64,000 nucleotides of DNA from Bacteroidales bacterium (lineage in GTDB: Bacteria > Bacteroidota > Bacteroidia > Bacteroidales > GCA-2748055), in the NCBI GenBank assembly GCA_023138875.1, contig JAGLOO010000009.1:1-64000 (forward strand). Reading direction: 5' to 3'. Of the stretch, positions 44,626 through 52,584 are shown piece after piece (positions within the stretch are counted from its first letter, which is position 1; every line of letters begins with the position of its first letter). The translations under genes and the position numbers were made by a program. The notes below the pieces were generated by a model. It was given only the letters and a program-made list of their open reading frames with translations, made no database searches and was not told the origin of the DNA.

Positions 44626-45111
44626 ATGAAGTACCATCCTATTCCCCAGCCCGATGAAATTGAGGTCAGGGTCAGGGAAGATGCAATGGGGGCATACCTG
44701 ATGATGTTTGCAACAGCTGCACTTGGGTTGCCCCTTCCCATTCTGAACCTGGTTGCTGCCATTGTCTATTATTATGTGAATCGGGACAAGGGTAAATTCG
44801 TGCAGTTCCATATGCTCCAGTCCCTCTATTCTCAGATCCCTGTAACCTTGCTGAATTCTGGTCTTGTAGCCTGGACCATTGTTAATTTTGTCCGGGATTT
44901 TAACTTCACCAGTATTTATTGGGGATACCTGATCATGACCGGAGTGGCAGGTCTGGTCTATCTCATTTTCAGTATTGTAGGTGCGGTAAAAGCCAGGAAG
45001 GGACTGTTCTACTATTTTATTTTTTTTGGGAAGATTGCTTACCATCAGGTCTACAGGATCAGACCGGAGCAAACCGGTTCGACTCCCAGTAACCAGCCTC
45101 CGGGTTTATAA
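44626..45111 (+). CDS. DUF4870-like membrane protein
   Basis: A 161-residue protein with about four transmembrane helices (~22-50, ~70-90, ~105-130). NRDKGKFVQFHMLQSLYSQI matches DUF4870/Tic20-like proteins, where an amphipathic stretch joins helices. Function unknown. It sits in an apparent operon, 6 bp after the DUF4389 gene and 11 bp before the M48 protease, suggesting a shared membrane role. Confidence 0.72.
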   Translation: MKYHPIPQPDEIEVRVREDAMGAYLMMFATAALGLPLPILNLVAAIVYYYVNRDKGKFVQFHMLQSLYSQIPVTLLNSGLVAWTIVNFVRDFNFTSIYWGYLIMTGVAGLVYLIFSIVGAVKARKGLFYYFIFFGKIAYHQVYRIRPEQTGSTPSNQPPGL

Positions 45112-45122
45112 AAAGAGCGATC

Positions 45123-45902
45123 ATGCAACAATCTATTTTAAGGGACCTGGGCATCCTGCTGGGTATTTTCGGCCTTATCTGGCTGGGTGCCTCTCTGTTC
45201 TCTTTTTATCCGGAAGATCCCCAGTTGTTGAGTATTGAAAGAGAACAGAAACTTGGAGACGCCTATGTGGACCTGGTATTGCTGAATCCCATGTTCCAGG
45301 AGTTGGAGAATGAGAAGATTGATTCATCCATTCAGGTGATCGGGGACCGGCTTTCCGGGGGCTTGAACCAGTCGGAATTTGATTACCGGTTCATTGTGTT
45401 TGATAGTGAGATGATCAATGCCTTTACTCTGCCGGGTGGAAATATTCTGATCTCCACAGGATTGATTGGATTTAGTGAGTCGCCCGAAGAGCTGGCTGCC
45501 GTGATTGCCCATGAAATGGGACATGTTGAAGAAAGGCATGTGGTAGCCAGGCTCATAAAGGAACTGGGTATTGAGATCCTTACCTCGGGCGATCCCTACG
45601 TACTGGGGGAGGTGACCGGGATGCTGACGTCTACACGTTTTGACAGGAAACAGGAGGAAGAGGCAGACCTGTTTGCCTGTCATTTGCTGGAGGATTCAAA
45701 CATTGAACCAAGGACACTGGCCACTGTTTTCAGGCGGCTTGAACAGGAAACAGGCAACGAACTTCTGGAACATTTCGAAATTATTTCCACCCACCCCAAT
45801 TTCAGATCACGCATCCGTGATGTGCTTTCATATCTGCCTGAAGATGATTTTACGGTAGAACCATTTACCATGGATTGGGAGGAGATAAAATCCGGGCTTT
45901 AG
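45123..45902 (+). CDS. M48-family metallopeptidase
   Basis: A 259-residue protein with one N-terminal transmembrane helix (~8-28). The zinc motif HEMGH (130-134) and the third ligand Glu in KQEEEADLFACHL are those of BepA/HtpX-like M48 peptidases; the catalytic Glu is present. The helix puts the protease outside the cytosol. Family members degrade misfolded outer-membrane or membrane proteins. Its neighbours are small membrane proteins of unknown function. The stop lies 31 bp before tRNA-Arg. Confidence 0.92.
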   Translation: MQQSILRDLGILLGIFGLIWLGASLFSFYPEDPQLLSIEREQKLGDAYVDLVLLNPMFQELENEKIDSSIQVIGDRLSGGLNQSEFDYRFIVFDSEMINAFTLPGGNILISTGLIGFSESPEELAAVIAHEMGHVEERHVVARLIKELGIEILTSGDPYVLGEVTGMLTSTRFDRKQEEEADLFACHLLEDSNIEPRTLATVFRRLEQETGNELLEHFEIISTHPNFRSRIRDVLSYLPEDDFTVEPFTMDWEEIKSGL

Positions 45903-45912
45903 GAAAAAATAT

Positions 45913-45920
45913 TAACTTTG
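45913..45920 (+). promoter_or_regulatory. Candidate -7 element of tRNA-Arg
   Basis: TAACTTTG fits TANNTTTG and lies 12 nt before the tRNA 5' end. No TTTG is at the -33 distance. Confidence 0.45.
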
Positions 45921-45932
45921 CCCTCCGTTATT

Positions 45933-46008
45933 GGCCTCATAGTTTAACAGGATAGAACGTGGGATTCCGGTTCCCATGGTGGGGGTTCGAGTCCTCCTGA
46001 GGTCACCA
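45933..46008 (+). tRNA. tRNA-Arg (CCG), CCA encoded
   Basis: Full cloverleaf: acceptor GGCCTCA/TGAGGTC, anticodon stem TGGGA/TCCCA around loop TTCCGGT with anticodon CCG, T-arm GGGGG/CCTCC with loop TTCGAGT. Reads codon CGG. CCA is encoded at 46006-46008, unlike the two other tRNAs here. An AT-rich accessory region begins right after it. Confidence 0.93.
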
Positions 46009-46156
46009 CGTTGCCCTGTAAGTCCATTGTTTGCAAGGTTTTTCTATTACTGCTTGGATTAAAAGCTTGCTACTTGTATTCCTGTATCTTATTATTAAGT
46101 AGACAATGCTTGGTGGATATTTAACTTTTTGGCTCTATGTTAAATATAGTGGGTAG

Positions 46157-46468
46157 TTAAATTTCAGTTTCCCGCAAATGAAGTAAATCATATTGATAAA
46201 GTTGTCTATATTTCTTGATAAACTTAGTCTCATACTGAAATACTACTCCAGTGATTTTGAGGAAATAAATGCCTTTTTCTAACTGGGCTAGTTCAATGCT
46301 AATCTCCATTTCTGATCCTCCGGCGAATTCTTTCCTGATTAATTGGCCATGCACATTATACAATTCAATCATTAAGTCTTTTGATTGGACAGGAAGATTG
46401 ATGAGGTGAATTCTATTGTCAGCAGGGTTGGGGTAGACAGCAAGACAAGAAAGTGCATGAAATCCCAA
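46157..46468 (-). pseudogene. T9SS C-terminal sorting-domain remnant
   Basis: A ~100-residue frame with the type-A sorting domain of type IX secretion: VYPNPADNRIHLINLP, a middle strand with IELYNVHGQLIRKEF, and LEKGIYFLKITG, ending in a basic tail. In intact genes this domain is the end of a large secreted protein. Here an in-frame TGA lies directly before the frame and no cargo region is visible upstream, so it is a 5'-truncated remnant. It shows the host (or a donor) uses T9SS. Confidence 0.8.
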
Positions 46469-46509
46469 TCAATTCATTCCACCATTAGCAATAGTTGATT
46501 GCGTTATAA

Positions 46510-46665
46510 ATCAGGATATTCAATATAGTTTGGTCACATAAGGCTAAGATCAGACTGGTGGCAGAAATCCTGGATCTCTACTACCAAAGAAATAGGAGTA
46601 AGGCATACCTTAAGAGACTCTATCAGGAGTTTCAGAAAAATCTTAAAAATCAGATAATTAAGTAA
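46510..46665 (+). pseudogene. Possible C-terminal gene fragment
   Basis: A short open frame without a start codon, beginning after a stop and running through RLVAEILDLYYQRNRSKAYL and KRLYQEFQKNLKNQIIK to TAA. The helical, basic composition looks like a real protein tail. I do not recognise it. Confidence 0.3.
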
Positions 46666-46691
46666 TCAACTATTGCTGACGTTGTATCAAT

Positions 46692-46799
46692 GCCAGTTTG
46701 TGTCCTGGAAAGGAATTTGCCCGCCAAGCAGACTTATTTATCTTTATAAAGAAAGGTAAGTCAACCAAGCCCGCTTGGCGAACAAGGACACAAACCAGC
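46692..46799. repeat. Nested imperfect inverted repeat (large hairpin)
   Basis: Outer arms GCCAGTTTGTGTCC (46692-46705) and GGACACAAACCAGC (46786-46799) pair along 14 nt with one mismatch and one G-T pair. Inside, CGCCAAGC (46722-46729) pairs with GCTTGGCG (46773-46780), then GACTTA with TAAGTC, then CTTTATAAAG is self-complementary. All are nested, so the DNA could form one long cruciform. It lies directly before the acetyltransferase gene. Confidence 0.75.
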
Positions 46800-46808
46800 A
46801 CATACACC
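46795..46808 (+). repeat. Short direct repeat before the GNAT gene
   Basis: ACCAGCACATACAC, followed 2 nt later by GAACC. The same 14 nt and the GAACC recur at 47647-47667, directly after the GNAT gene. Confidence 0.75.
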
Positions 46809-46836
46809 CGAACCATTGTGTGCAAATATTAGAGAA

Positions 46837-47640
46837 ATGCAGTACGATATTGTAAAACATACTGATTTAGAAGAAATTGGGGATTTGCAGCCTGATGGGT
46901 GGCCAGATATAATTAATGAATTTGGATTCTATATAACCTATGATTTTTGTAATCCCATAAAGGCAACTGTTGATAATAGGATTGTTGGAGTGGGGACTTC
47001 AATAATGTTTGAAAATACTGGTTGGTTAGCGCATATAATTGTAGATAGTAATTTTCGGAATAAAGGTATCGGATTTCAAATTATGGAGAGATTACTCAAT
47101 GACCTTAAGGAGAAATCTATTGATTCAGTTTTGTTGATAGCCACGGAGATTGGAGAACCAGTGTATAAGAAGGCGGGATTCAAGGTAATATCAGACTACA
47201 TTTACCTTAGAAAAGAACAGCCATGGAATGAGACTTCGATTTCAAAAAATATTGTGCCTTACAAAGAGGAGTTTTATACGGAGATTATGAAGCTTGACAA
47301 AAAAATATCAGGTGAGAACAGAGAATCCTTGATTAAAAAGTATCTTGATAGTTCTTTAATGTTTATAGATAACAATGAATTAAACGGATTCTATCTGCCA
47401 AACTTAGGAGAAGGAATAATATTCGCGGATAATTCAGTAGCAGGAATAGAATTGATGAAAAAGAAATATTCGAAAGTGGATACGGCCGTGATTCCATCAG
47501 AGAACCTGTTAGGGATTGATTTTCTGAAACAGAATGGATTTATTGAATCCGAAACAAGAGGCAAGAGAATGATACTTGGTGAGGACATTTGTTGGAAACC
47601 AAATAATTATTTCAGCAGAATTGGAGGCAATTATGGATAA
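46837..47640 (+). CDS. GNAT-family N-acetyltransferase
   Basis: A 267-residue protein starting at ATG 46837 (MQYDIVKHTDLEEIG). The N-terminal GNAT domain has AHIIVDSNFRNKGIGFQIM, the acetyl-CoA loop with an R-x-x-G-I-G form, and EPVYKKAGFKVISDYIYL as its last strands. A second GNAT-like half (~130-265, with GFIESETRGKRMILG) completes a tandem structure. It should acetylate an amine of unknown identity. The gene is much more AT-rich than its neighbours and is flanked by a short direct repeat, so it was probably acquired. Confidence 0.85.
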   Translation: MQYDIVKHTDLEEIGDLQPDGWPDIINEFGFYITYDFCNPIKATVDNRIVGVGTSIMFENTGWLAHIIVDSNFRNKGIGFQIMERLLNDLKEKSIDSVLLIATEIGEPVYKKAGFKVISDYIYLRKEQPWNETSISKNIVPYKEEFYTEIMKLDKKISGENRESLIKKYLDSSLMFIDNNELNGFYLPNLGEGIIFADNSVAGIELMKKKYSKVDTAVIPSENLLGIDFLKQNGFIESETRGKRMILGEDICWKPNNYFSRIGGNYG

Positions 47641-47646
47641 TAAATA

Positions 47647-47660
47647 CCAGCACATACACA
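47647..47660 (+). repeat. Short direct repeat after the GNAT gene
   Basis: Second copy of ACCAGCACATACAC, followed 2 nt later by GAACC as in the copy at 46795. It lies in the 34-bp gap between the GNAT and sulfatase genes. Confidence 0.75.
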
Positions 47661-47674
47661 GAACCGTATCACCA

Positions 47675-49159
47675 ATGAAAAAAATGGATATTAAAAAAGG
47701 ATTATACTCAATAGTAATACTGTCGTTACTTATTTTATCATGTTCAAGCATGCGTGATAAAAAAAATGAACATTCTAATAATAGAGCGCCTAATATTATA
47801 TTGATTGTTGCAGACGATTTGGGGTATGCAGATATAAGTGCAGCAAAACTCACAGATGACGTTAACACTCCTAACATAGACCGTATCGCTGAAAGAGGAG
47901 TTCGTTTCACTCAAGCATATGACAATTCGCCTATCTGTAATCAATCTAGGATTGGAATAATCACAGGCAGTTATCCACAGCGGTTAGGCTCATATTGGTA
48001 CAGAGCACAGGGATTACATGACCCAGAATTTGAAACTATTCCAGAATTATTGAAAAACAAAGGTTTTCATTCAGGATATATTGGAAAAGTACATTATGGC
48101 CAAAATGATGCAGACACCAGTCATAGAAGTTTTCCCCTTAATCATGGTTTTGACTATTATTTTGGACACACTTCTGCTCGGAAGCATTATTTGAATCATA
48201 AAAAGGAAATAGAGGACGCTTTTCTTCAGGTAAAAAAACAACATAACAGAACTGGGCAATCTCTCGTACAGGGATCTTTATGGGAAAATAAAAAGGCAGT
48301 GGATACCATTGCTTTCTTTACAGAGTTGGTAGGCGAGAAGTCCAGACAGTTCATTGAAAAGAACAAGAACAGTAAATTTTTTCTACAAATCGCTTTTAAC
48401 ACGGCTCATAATTTCACACATCAACTACCACAAGAATATTTAGAGAAACACAATCTTGAAGGTTATCATGATTGGAACCCTGCTATAGAGGAGTATTATG
48501 AGTGGTATACCAAAGGGCGATACCCCAACAACGATGAAGGAAGAGCTCATTACCTTGGTCAGTTGTATTATATGGACAAAGAAATCGGGAAACTTCTTGA
48601 CATGCTCGATGATCAAAATTTAAGAGAAAACACACTTATCTTTTTTATAAGCGACAATGGAGGATCAACACCAATTTATGCGAACAATACCCCTTTGAGA
48701 GGCTCGAAATATTTATTATATGAAGGTGGTATTCGAGTACAAATGTTGGTGTCGTATCCAGGCACGTTTGGAGAAAACAAAGTATATCAGAATATGGTGA
48801 GTGCCATGGATATCTTACCGACTATTTGCAAACAGGCAAATGTAGTAATACCCAAGTATATCGATGGTATAGATTTAACCCCTATTTTAAAGGGTAAAAA
48901 TAGTAACCTACAGCATGATGTGCTTTTTTGGGATACAGGTCATGAAATTGCTATCAGAAAAAAACAGTGGAAATTACGCAAATCATACAATGATGAAAAT
49001 GCCAAATATGAAATGGTAGAATTAGAATTGGGGGAGTTTCTCCATGATTTAAACAATGATGTTGGTGAAAAGTTGAACTTAATTGAAGAAAAACCAGATA
49101 TATTGAATGATCTGGAGAAAGAGTATTCGATTTGGAAATCGCAACTTGGAAAGAAATAA
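47675..49159 (+). CDS. Sulfatase-family lipoprotein with non-canonical active-site motif
   Basis: A 494-residue alkaline-phosphatase-superfamily protein. I start at ATG 47675, where a basic start, hydrophobic stretch and the lipobox LILSC predict an outer-membrane or periplasmic lipoprotein. NIILIVADDLGYADIS holds the metal-binding Asp pair. The formylglycine site, normally C-x-P-x-R, reads CNQSR within SPICNQSRIGIITGSYPQR, so Pro is replaced by Gln. DNGGSTP is the distal metal site. It probably hydrolyses sulfate esters of a polysaccharide, if maturation of the Cys works with this motif. AT-rich like the GNAT gene and part of the same accessory block. Confidence 0.88.
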   Translation: MKKMDIKKGLYSIVILSLLILSCSSMRDKKNEHSNNRAPNIILIVADDLGYADISAAKLTDDVNTPNIDRIAERGVRFTQAYDNSPICNQSRIGIITGSYPQRLGSYWYRAQGLHDPEFETIPELLKNKGFHSGYIGKVHYGQNDADTSHRSFPLNHGFDYYFGHTSARKHYLNHKKEIEDAFLQVKKQHNRTGQSLVQGSLWENKKAVDTIAFFTELVGEKSRQFIEKNKNSKFFLQIAFNTAHNFTHQLPQEYLEKHNLEGYHDWNPAIEEYYEWYTKGRYPNNDEGRAHYLGQLYYMDKEIGKLLDMLDDQNLRENTLIFFISDNGGSTPIYANNTPLRGSKYLLYEGGIRVQMLVSYPGTFGENKVYQNMVSAMDILPTICKQANVVIPKYIDGIDLTPILKGKNSNLQHDVLFWDTGHEIAIRKKQWKLRKSYNDENAKYEMVELELGEFLHDLNNDVGEKLNLIEEKPDILNDLEKEYSIWKSQLGKK

Positions 49160-49169
49160 AAATTTTGGA

Positions 49170-50264
49170 ATGAAAGAAAGAATCACTCAACTATTCGATC
49201 AATGGACGGGTACAACCACCTCGACATGGATCATCGCTGCATCGGTTATCCTGTTCAGCCTTCTTGTCTATTATGTTTTTTCCAGGGTTTTGTCCAGAAT
49301 CTGGAAAAAATCTCCCGATCATTTGATCAAGATCGTGTGGCATAAGTTCAGGAATCCCGTGCTGGTTGTTATTCTTTTATTTGACTTTATTATCCTGAAG
49401 GAGTTGTTTTCTTCGGGAGAGAAGGCCTCTTCAGGTATCAATCAGTTTATTACCGTAGCAATCATCTTTTGCATCACCTGGATACTGATCCGTTCGATCA
49501 ATCTGGCCCGGGAACTTGTTCTTCGCCAATATGACATTACACAGGAGGATAATTTAAGAGCCCGAAGGATATTTACACAATTCAGAATTCTGGAGCGGAT
49601 TATTATCTTTATTGTGATCCTTATATCCATAGCCATTGCCCTGATGACCTTTGAAGGCATCAGGCGCATAGGCATCAGTTTATTTGCTTCGGCAGGTGTG
49701 GCTGGAATTATCTTAGGTTTTGCTGCTCAGAAACTTCTGAGTTCCATAATGGCCGGATTTCAGATTGCACTGGCCCAGCCCATACGGATTGATGATGTGG
49801 TGATCGTGGAGAACGAATGGGGTTGGATTGAAGAGATTACCCTTACCTATGTGGTGGTCAGAATTTGGGATAAAAGACGACTGATCGTACCCACAACCTA
49901 CTTTATAGAAAAGCCTTTCCAGAACTGGACACGGGCTTCCTCGGATATTCTGGGAACAGTTTTTATCTACACAGATTATCAGGTACCGGTTGACAGGTTA
50001 AGAACTGAACTTACACGGATCCTTGAGAATAGTGATTTATGGGATGGGCAGACAAATGTCATGCAGGTGACAAACGCCACCGACCGGTCAGTAGAGATCA
50101 GGGCCTTGATGAGTGCAGCCAATTCACCCACTGCGTGGGATCTGCGCGTACTTGTAAGGGAAAAGTTAATCACTTTTCTCCAGAAAAACTATCCGGGTAG
50201 CCTGCCCCGCACCCGCATTGAGATGACTTCCCGACCGGCAGACAATTTCCCGCCGGGAGATTGA
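49170..50264 (+). CDS. MscS-family mechanosensitive channel
   Basis: A 364-residue membrane protein starting at ATG 49170. Helices at ~20-40, ~65-85, ~95-115 and ~150-170 lead to the pore helix FASAGVAGIILGFAAQKLLS, rich in Gly and Ala as in MscS. The beta domain follows (PIRIDDVVIVENEWGWIEEI). Such channels release solutes on osmotic downshock. It marks the return to normal base composition after the AT-rich block. Confidence 0.92.
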   Translation: MKERITQLFDQWTGTTTSTWIIAASVILFSLLVYYVFSRVLSRIWKKSPDHLIKIVWHKFRNPVLVVILLFDFIILKELFSSGEKASSGINQFITVAIIFCITWILIRSINLARELVLRQYDITQEDNLRARRIFTQFRILERIIIFIVILISIAIALMTFEGIRRIGISLFASAGVAGIILGFAAQKLLSSIMAGFQIALAQPIRIDDVVIVENEWGWIEEITLTYVVVRIWDKRRLIVPTTYFIEKPFQNWTRASSDILGTVFIYTDYQVPVDRLRTELTRILENSDLWDGQTNVMQVTNATDRSVEIRALMSAANSPTAWDLRVLVREKLITFLQKNYPGSLPRTRIEMTSRPADNFPPGD

Positions 50265-50390
50265 TGTCTCTGTCTGCAATCATTATAATATGGCCTGTTA
50301 TTGATCTCTGTTGATATTTCATCCTGGAAGCAGCAACTTTTTTGCATATTTTCAGTAAATGGTTTTTAATATTTAATATACAACGTATAT

Positions 50391-51374
50391 ATGGCTGCTG
50401 AATTTCTATCCTCTGTTGGAACATCTTACCAGATTGATCGCCTTATTTCGGAGGCGAAAGGCGAAATTGTTTTCTTATCGCCTGTCTTTAAAATGCATGA
50501 AAGCATCATCCTGAGATTTAACCAGGCTGATCAGCGCAATGTGAGGACTACCCTGTTATACGGGAATGAACGTAACCAGATCAGGGGGCAGAAATGGTTC
50601 AAGGAGTTAAAGAACCTGCGGATCCTCTATCATGATAAGCTCAATTCATGCATATACAGAAACGAGAAAGAATTGATCGTAACTTCCATGGGTCTGACGG
50701 ATCTGAGTTCAAGTGTACATACCAATATGGGTGTTCTGATCACTAAATTGCGCGACAGGAAGGCCTTCGAGGATGGGATTTATGAACAGGAACTGCTTAT
50801 TGAAGATGCAGAGGAGGTTTTTTCGGGTACAAATTATCAGAAATCCGAAGAATCATCCGATCCGGATGAGATCATTGCTGAGATGCCATACCTGACCTAT
50901 TTCGGGATTGAGGACAGGAGTCTGGTGAATGGAAAGGTGAAAGCTCCCAGCGGAAAACTCTATTTCCCTGAAATGGAGTTATACAACGATGGAACCATCA
51001 AGTACCAGGGCTTTAAAAAGACCCGTCAGAGACATGGAGAATGGATCTTTTATTCTTACGAGGGATTTGTAAATGAGGTCGTTATCTATGAGAATGGGAG
51101 CTATGTACATAAGATCTATTGTGACTACGAAAATCCGGCAAAAGCCATTTCCAAGTATTACCTTCTGTTTGGGATCGGGAATTCGATCAAAAAATTATAC
51201 GACAGGAATATCAGTGAACTCTATTTTGACAGCCGAATTGAGGATTTCACCGGGTTTGAAAAAACCAAGCTCTACTATCATACGGAACGTTTTTTAAAGA
51301 AACGTTCAGTATTTGACCAACCGGAAACATTCCAGGACATGGTTGATCAGGTATATGCGGCCCTGTATGAATAA
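50391..51374 (+). CDS. PLD-like (single HKD half) protein with MORN-like tail
   Basis: A 327-residue protein. Residues ~1-140 resemble one half of a phospholipase-D-type domain: EIVFLSPVFKMHESIILRF, then ILYHDKLNSCIYRNEKELIV with an H-x-K motif and SMGLTDLSS. The expected second HKD half is missing, so activity would need a dimer. The segment ~190-245 (KYQGFKKTRQRHGEWIFYSY, EVVIYENGSYV) is MORN-like beta-hairpin sequence. No signal peptide is visible, so it is probably cytosolic. Substrate unknown. The gene ends 54 bp from the convergent ExbD gene, with a terminator between. Confidence 0.7.
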   Translation: MAAEFLSSVGTSYQIDRLISEAKGEIVFLSPVFKMHESIILRFNQADQRNVRTTLLYGNERNQIRGQKWFKELKNLRILYHDKLNSCIYRNEKELIVTSMGLTDLSSSVHTNMGVLITKLRDRKAFEDGIYEQELLIEDAEEVFSGTNYQKSEESSDPDEIIAEMPYLTYFGIEDRSLVNGKVKAPSGKLYFPEMELYNDGTIKYQGFKKTRQRHGEWIFYSYEGFVNEVVIYENGSYVHKIYCDYENPAKAISKYYLLFGIGNSIKKLYDRNISELYFDSRIEDFTGFEKTKLYYHTERFLKKRSVFDQPETFQDMVDQVYAALYE

Positions 51375-51404
51375 AAAAGAGGGCAGCCCAACAGGGTGCC
51401 CTCT
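51373..51404 (-). terminator. Rho-independent terminator of the ExbB/ExbD operon
   Basis: AGAGGGCA and TGCCCTCT form an 8-bp stem. On the minus strand a T run of six follows, which ends transcription from the ExbD genes. It may also slow the opposing plus-strand gene. Confidence 0.85.
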
Positions 51405-51428
51405 GTATAAAAGTATCTGGTTATCCAG

Positions 51429-51929
51429 TTATCTGGTTCTTCCCTGTTCCCTGTACTCCTTCCTTGCAGAATAGTTGATGATCAGGGCTTTGGCTCGTCT
51501 GAGCGCCAGCTTCACATCATCCACCTTACCCATGGGAATTTTCTCGTCAACCCTGAGAGACATGGTCATCCTGTTTTTATCAGATTCAGGGAGTTTTTCC
51601 CTTTCGAACAGGACAAAATCCTGGATCGATTCATAGGGGATACCTTCTTCACTCACCAGTTTATCATTGAGCTGGATCAGCGGTTCTGTTCCATACATCC
51701 TGGCCACATGTGCCACAGGACGTCCAATGTATATATAACTCACCAGGGATTTCTTCTCCAGCTTCTTGACCTCTGTGGCTTCAGGTACGGTTACCCTTAC
51801 CTGCACTTCAGTTTCCCTCATTGTTGTCGTCACCATGAAAAAGAACAACAACATAAAGACAATGTCCGGAAGGGAAGCTGTGTTGATCCTCGGCAGGCCT
51901 TTTCCTTTTTTTCGTCTGAATTTCGACAT
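51429..51929 (-). CDS. ExbD/TolR-type biopolymer transporter
   Basis: A 166-residue inner-membrane protein: basic cytosolic start, one helix (~18-38) with the proton-path Asp in LPDIVFMLLFFFMV, and a periplasmic domain. With ExbB it turns proton flow into mechanical work on outer-membrane partners. Its start overlaps the stop of the preceding exbD (TAATG). The periplasmic domain is longer than in plain ExbD. Confidence 0.9.
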   Translation of the reverse strand: MSKFRRKKGKGLPRINTASLPDIVFMLLFFFMVTTTMRETEVQVRVTVPEATEVKKLEKKSLVSYIYIGRPVAHVARMYGTEPLIQLNDKLVSEEGIPYESIQDFVLFEREKLPESDKNRMTMSLRVDEKIPMGKVDDVKLALRRAKALIINYSARKEYREQGRTR

Positions 51930-52558
51930 TAGTTGAGTCCTCCTATGTTTTTGGGTTCCGACTCGGAAATATTCATTTTATAGATCTTCCGGATTCCATC
52001 ATAGATATCCTCTTCAATCGGATTGGCCGTGTTTAGTTCCGCATATTCCTTATCGAAATAAAGTTTACTGAAGTTGTTCCTCAGTTCATTCACAGCAGCC
52101 ACCAGTTCATTCTGCACCTGCAGGTATTTTCCATAGGTGGTGGAACGGTCATTCTGAAGCGAAATTACCCCCTTCGATACCTTTCCCCTCCATATACCAT
52201 CGGGAGGTAACAGGGAAGAGCTTCCCGGAGGAAACTGAACCTCTGTCTCTTCCATTTCGGGAAGGTTCTCATTGTTCGAGGGGTTGGTGAAGAATTCAAG
52301 GGTCTTGGCCTTGAGCGCTAAACGGTCCATCACTTCTCCGCCCACCATCAGGAGATCGCTTCTATTGAGAAGTACTACCAGTACATTACGTTTATTCACC
52401 TTGACCTCGATCTTATCTTCCTCTTCAGGCTCGGGAGGTAAAAGCCGGGTAATACCGGTATCAATATCCATGGTGGTGGTAACCAGGAAGAATATCAACA
52501 GAAGGAAAGCAATGTCCGCCAGTGATCCTCCATTAACTTCCGGTGTTTCTCTTGCCAT
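51929..52558 (-). CDS. ExbD/TolR-type biopolymer transporter, second copy
   Basis: A 209-residue relative of the downstream ExbD. GGSLADIAFLLLIFFLVTTT includes the helix and its Asp, placed very near the N-terminus. The periplasmic part (~40-209) contains an insertion with PPGSSSLLPPDG and long helices. Two different ExbD proteins with one ExbB suggest a mixed motor complex. It follows the membrane protein gene by 26 bp. Confidence 0.88.
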   Translation of the reverse strand: MARETPEVNGGSLADIAFLLLIFFLVTTTMDIDTGITRLLPPEPEEEDKIEVKVNKRNVLVVLLNRSDLLMVGGEVMDRLALKAKTLEFFTNPSNNENLPEMEETEVQFPPGSSSLLPPDGIWRGKVSKGVISLQNDRSTTYGKYLQVQNELVAAVNELRNNFSKLYFDKEYAELNTANPIEEDIYDGIRKIYKMNISESEPKNIGGLN

Positions 52559-52584
52559 CGGTTCTTGTTTTTCTAAACGATTTC

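Larger units (their letters stand above)
46009..46836. other. AT-rich accessory stretch with remnants and a hairpin
   Basis: About 830 bp with no intact gene. It holds a sorting-domain remnant (46157-46468), a possible C-terminal gene fragment (46510-46665) and a nested inverted repeat (46692-46799). It looks like eroded DNA inserted behind tRNA-Arg. Confidence 0.6.

Noticed and set aside
46680-46820. Canonical integron attC site
   Set aside because: The region folds well, but neither GTTRRRY nor RYYYAAC core boxes appear at the right places. Kept only as a cassette-like finding.
49140-49200. Right-end repeat of the tRNA-Arg 3' end
   Set aside because: I looked for a copy of the tRNA end after the AT-rich block and found none, so tRNA-site integration is not proved.
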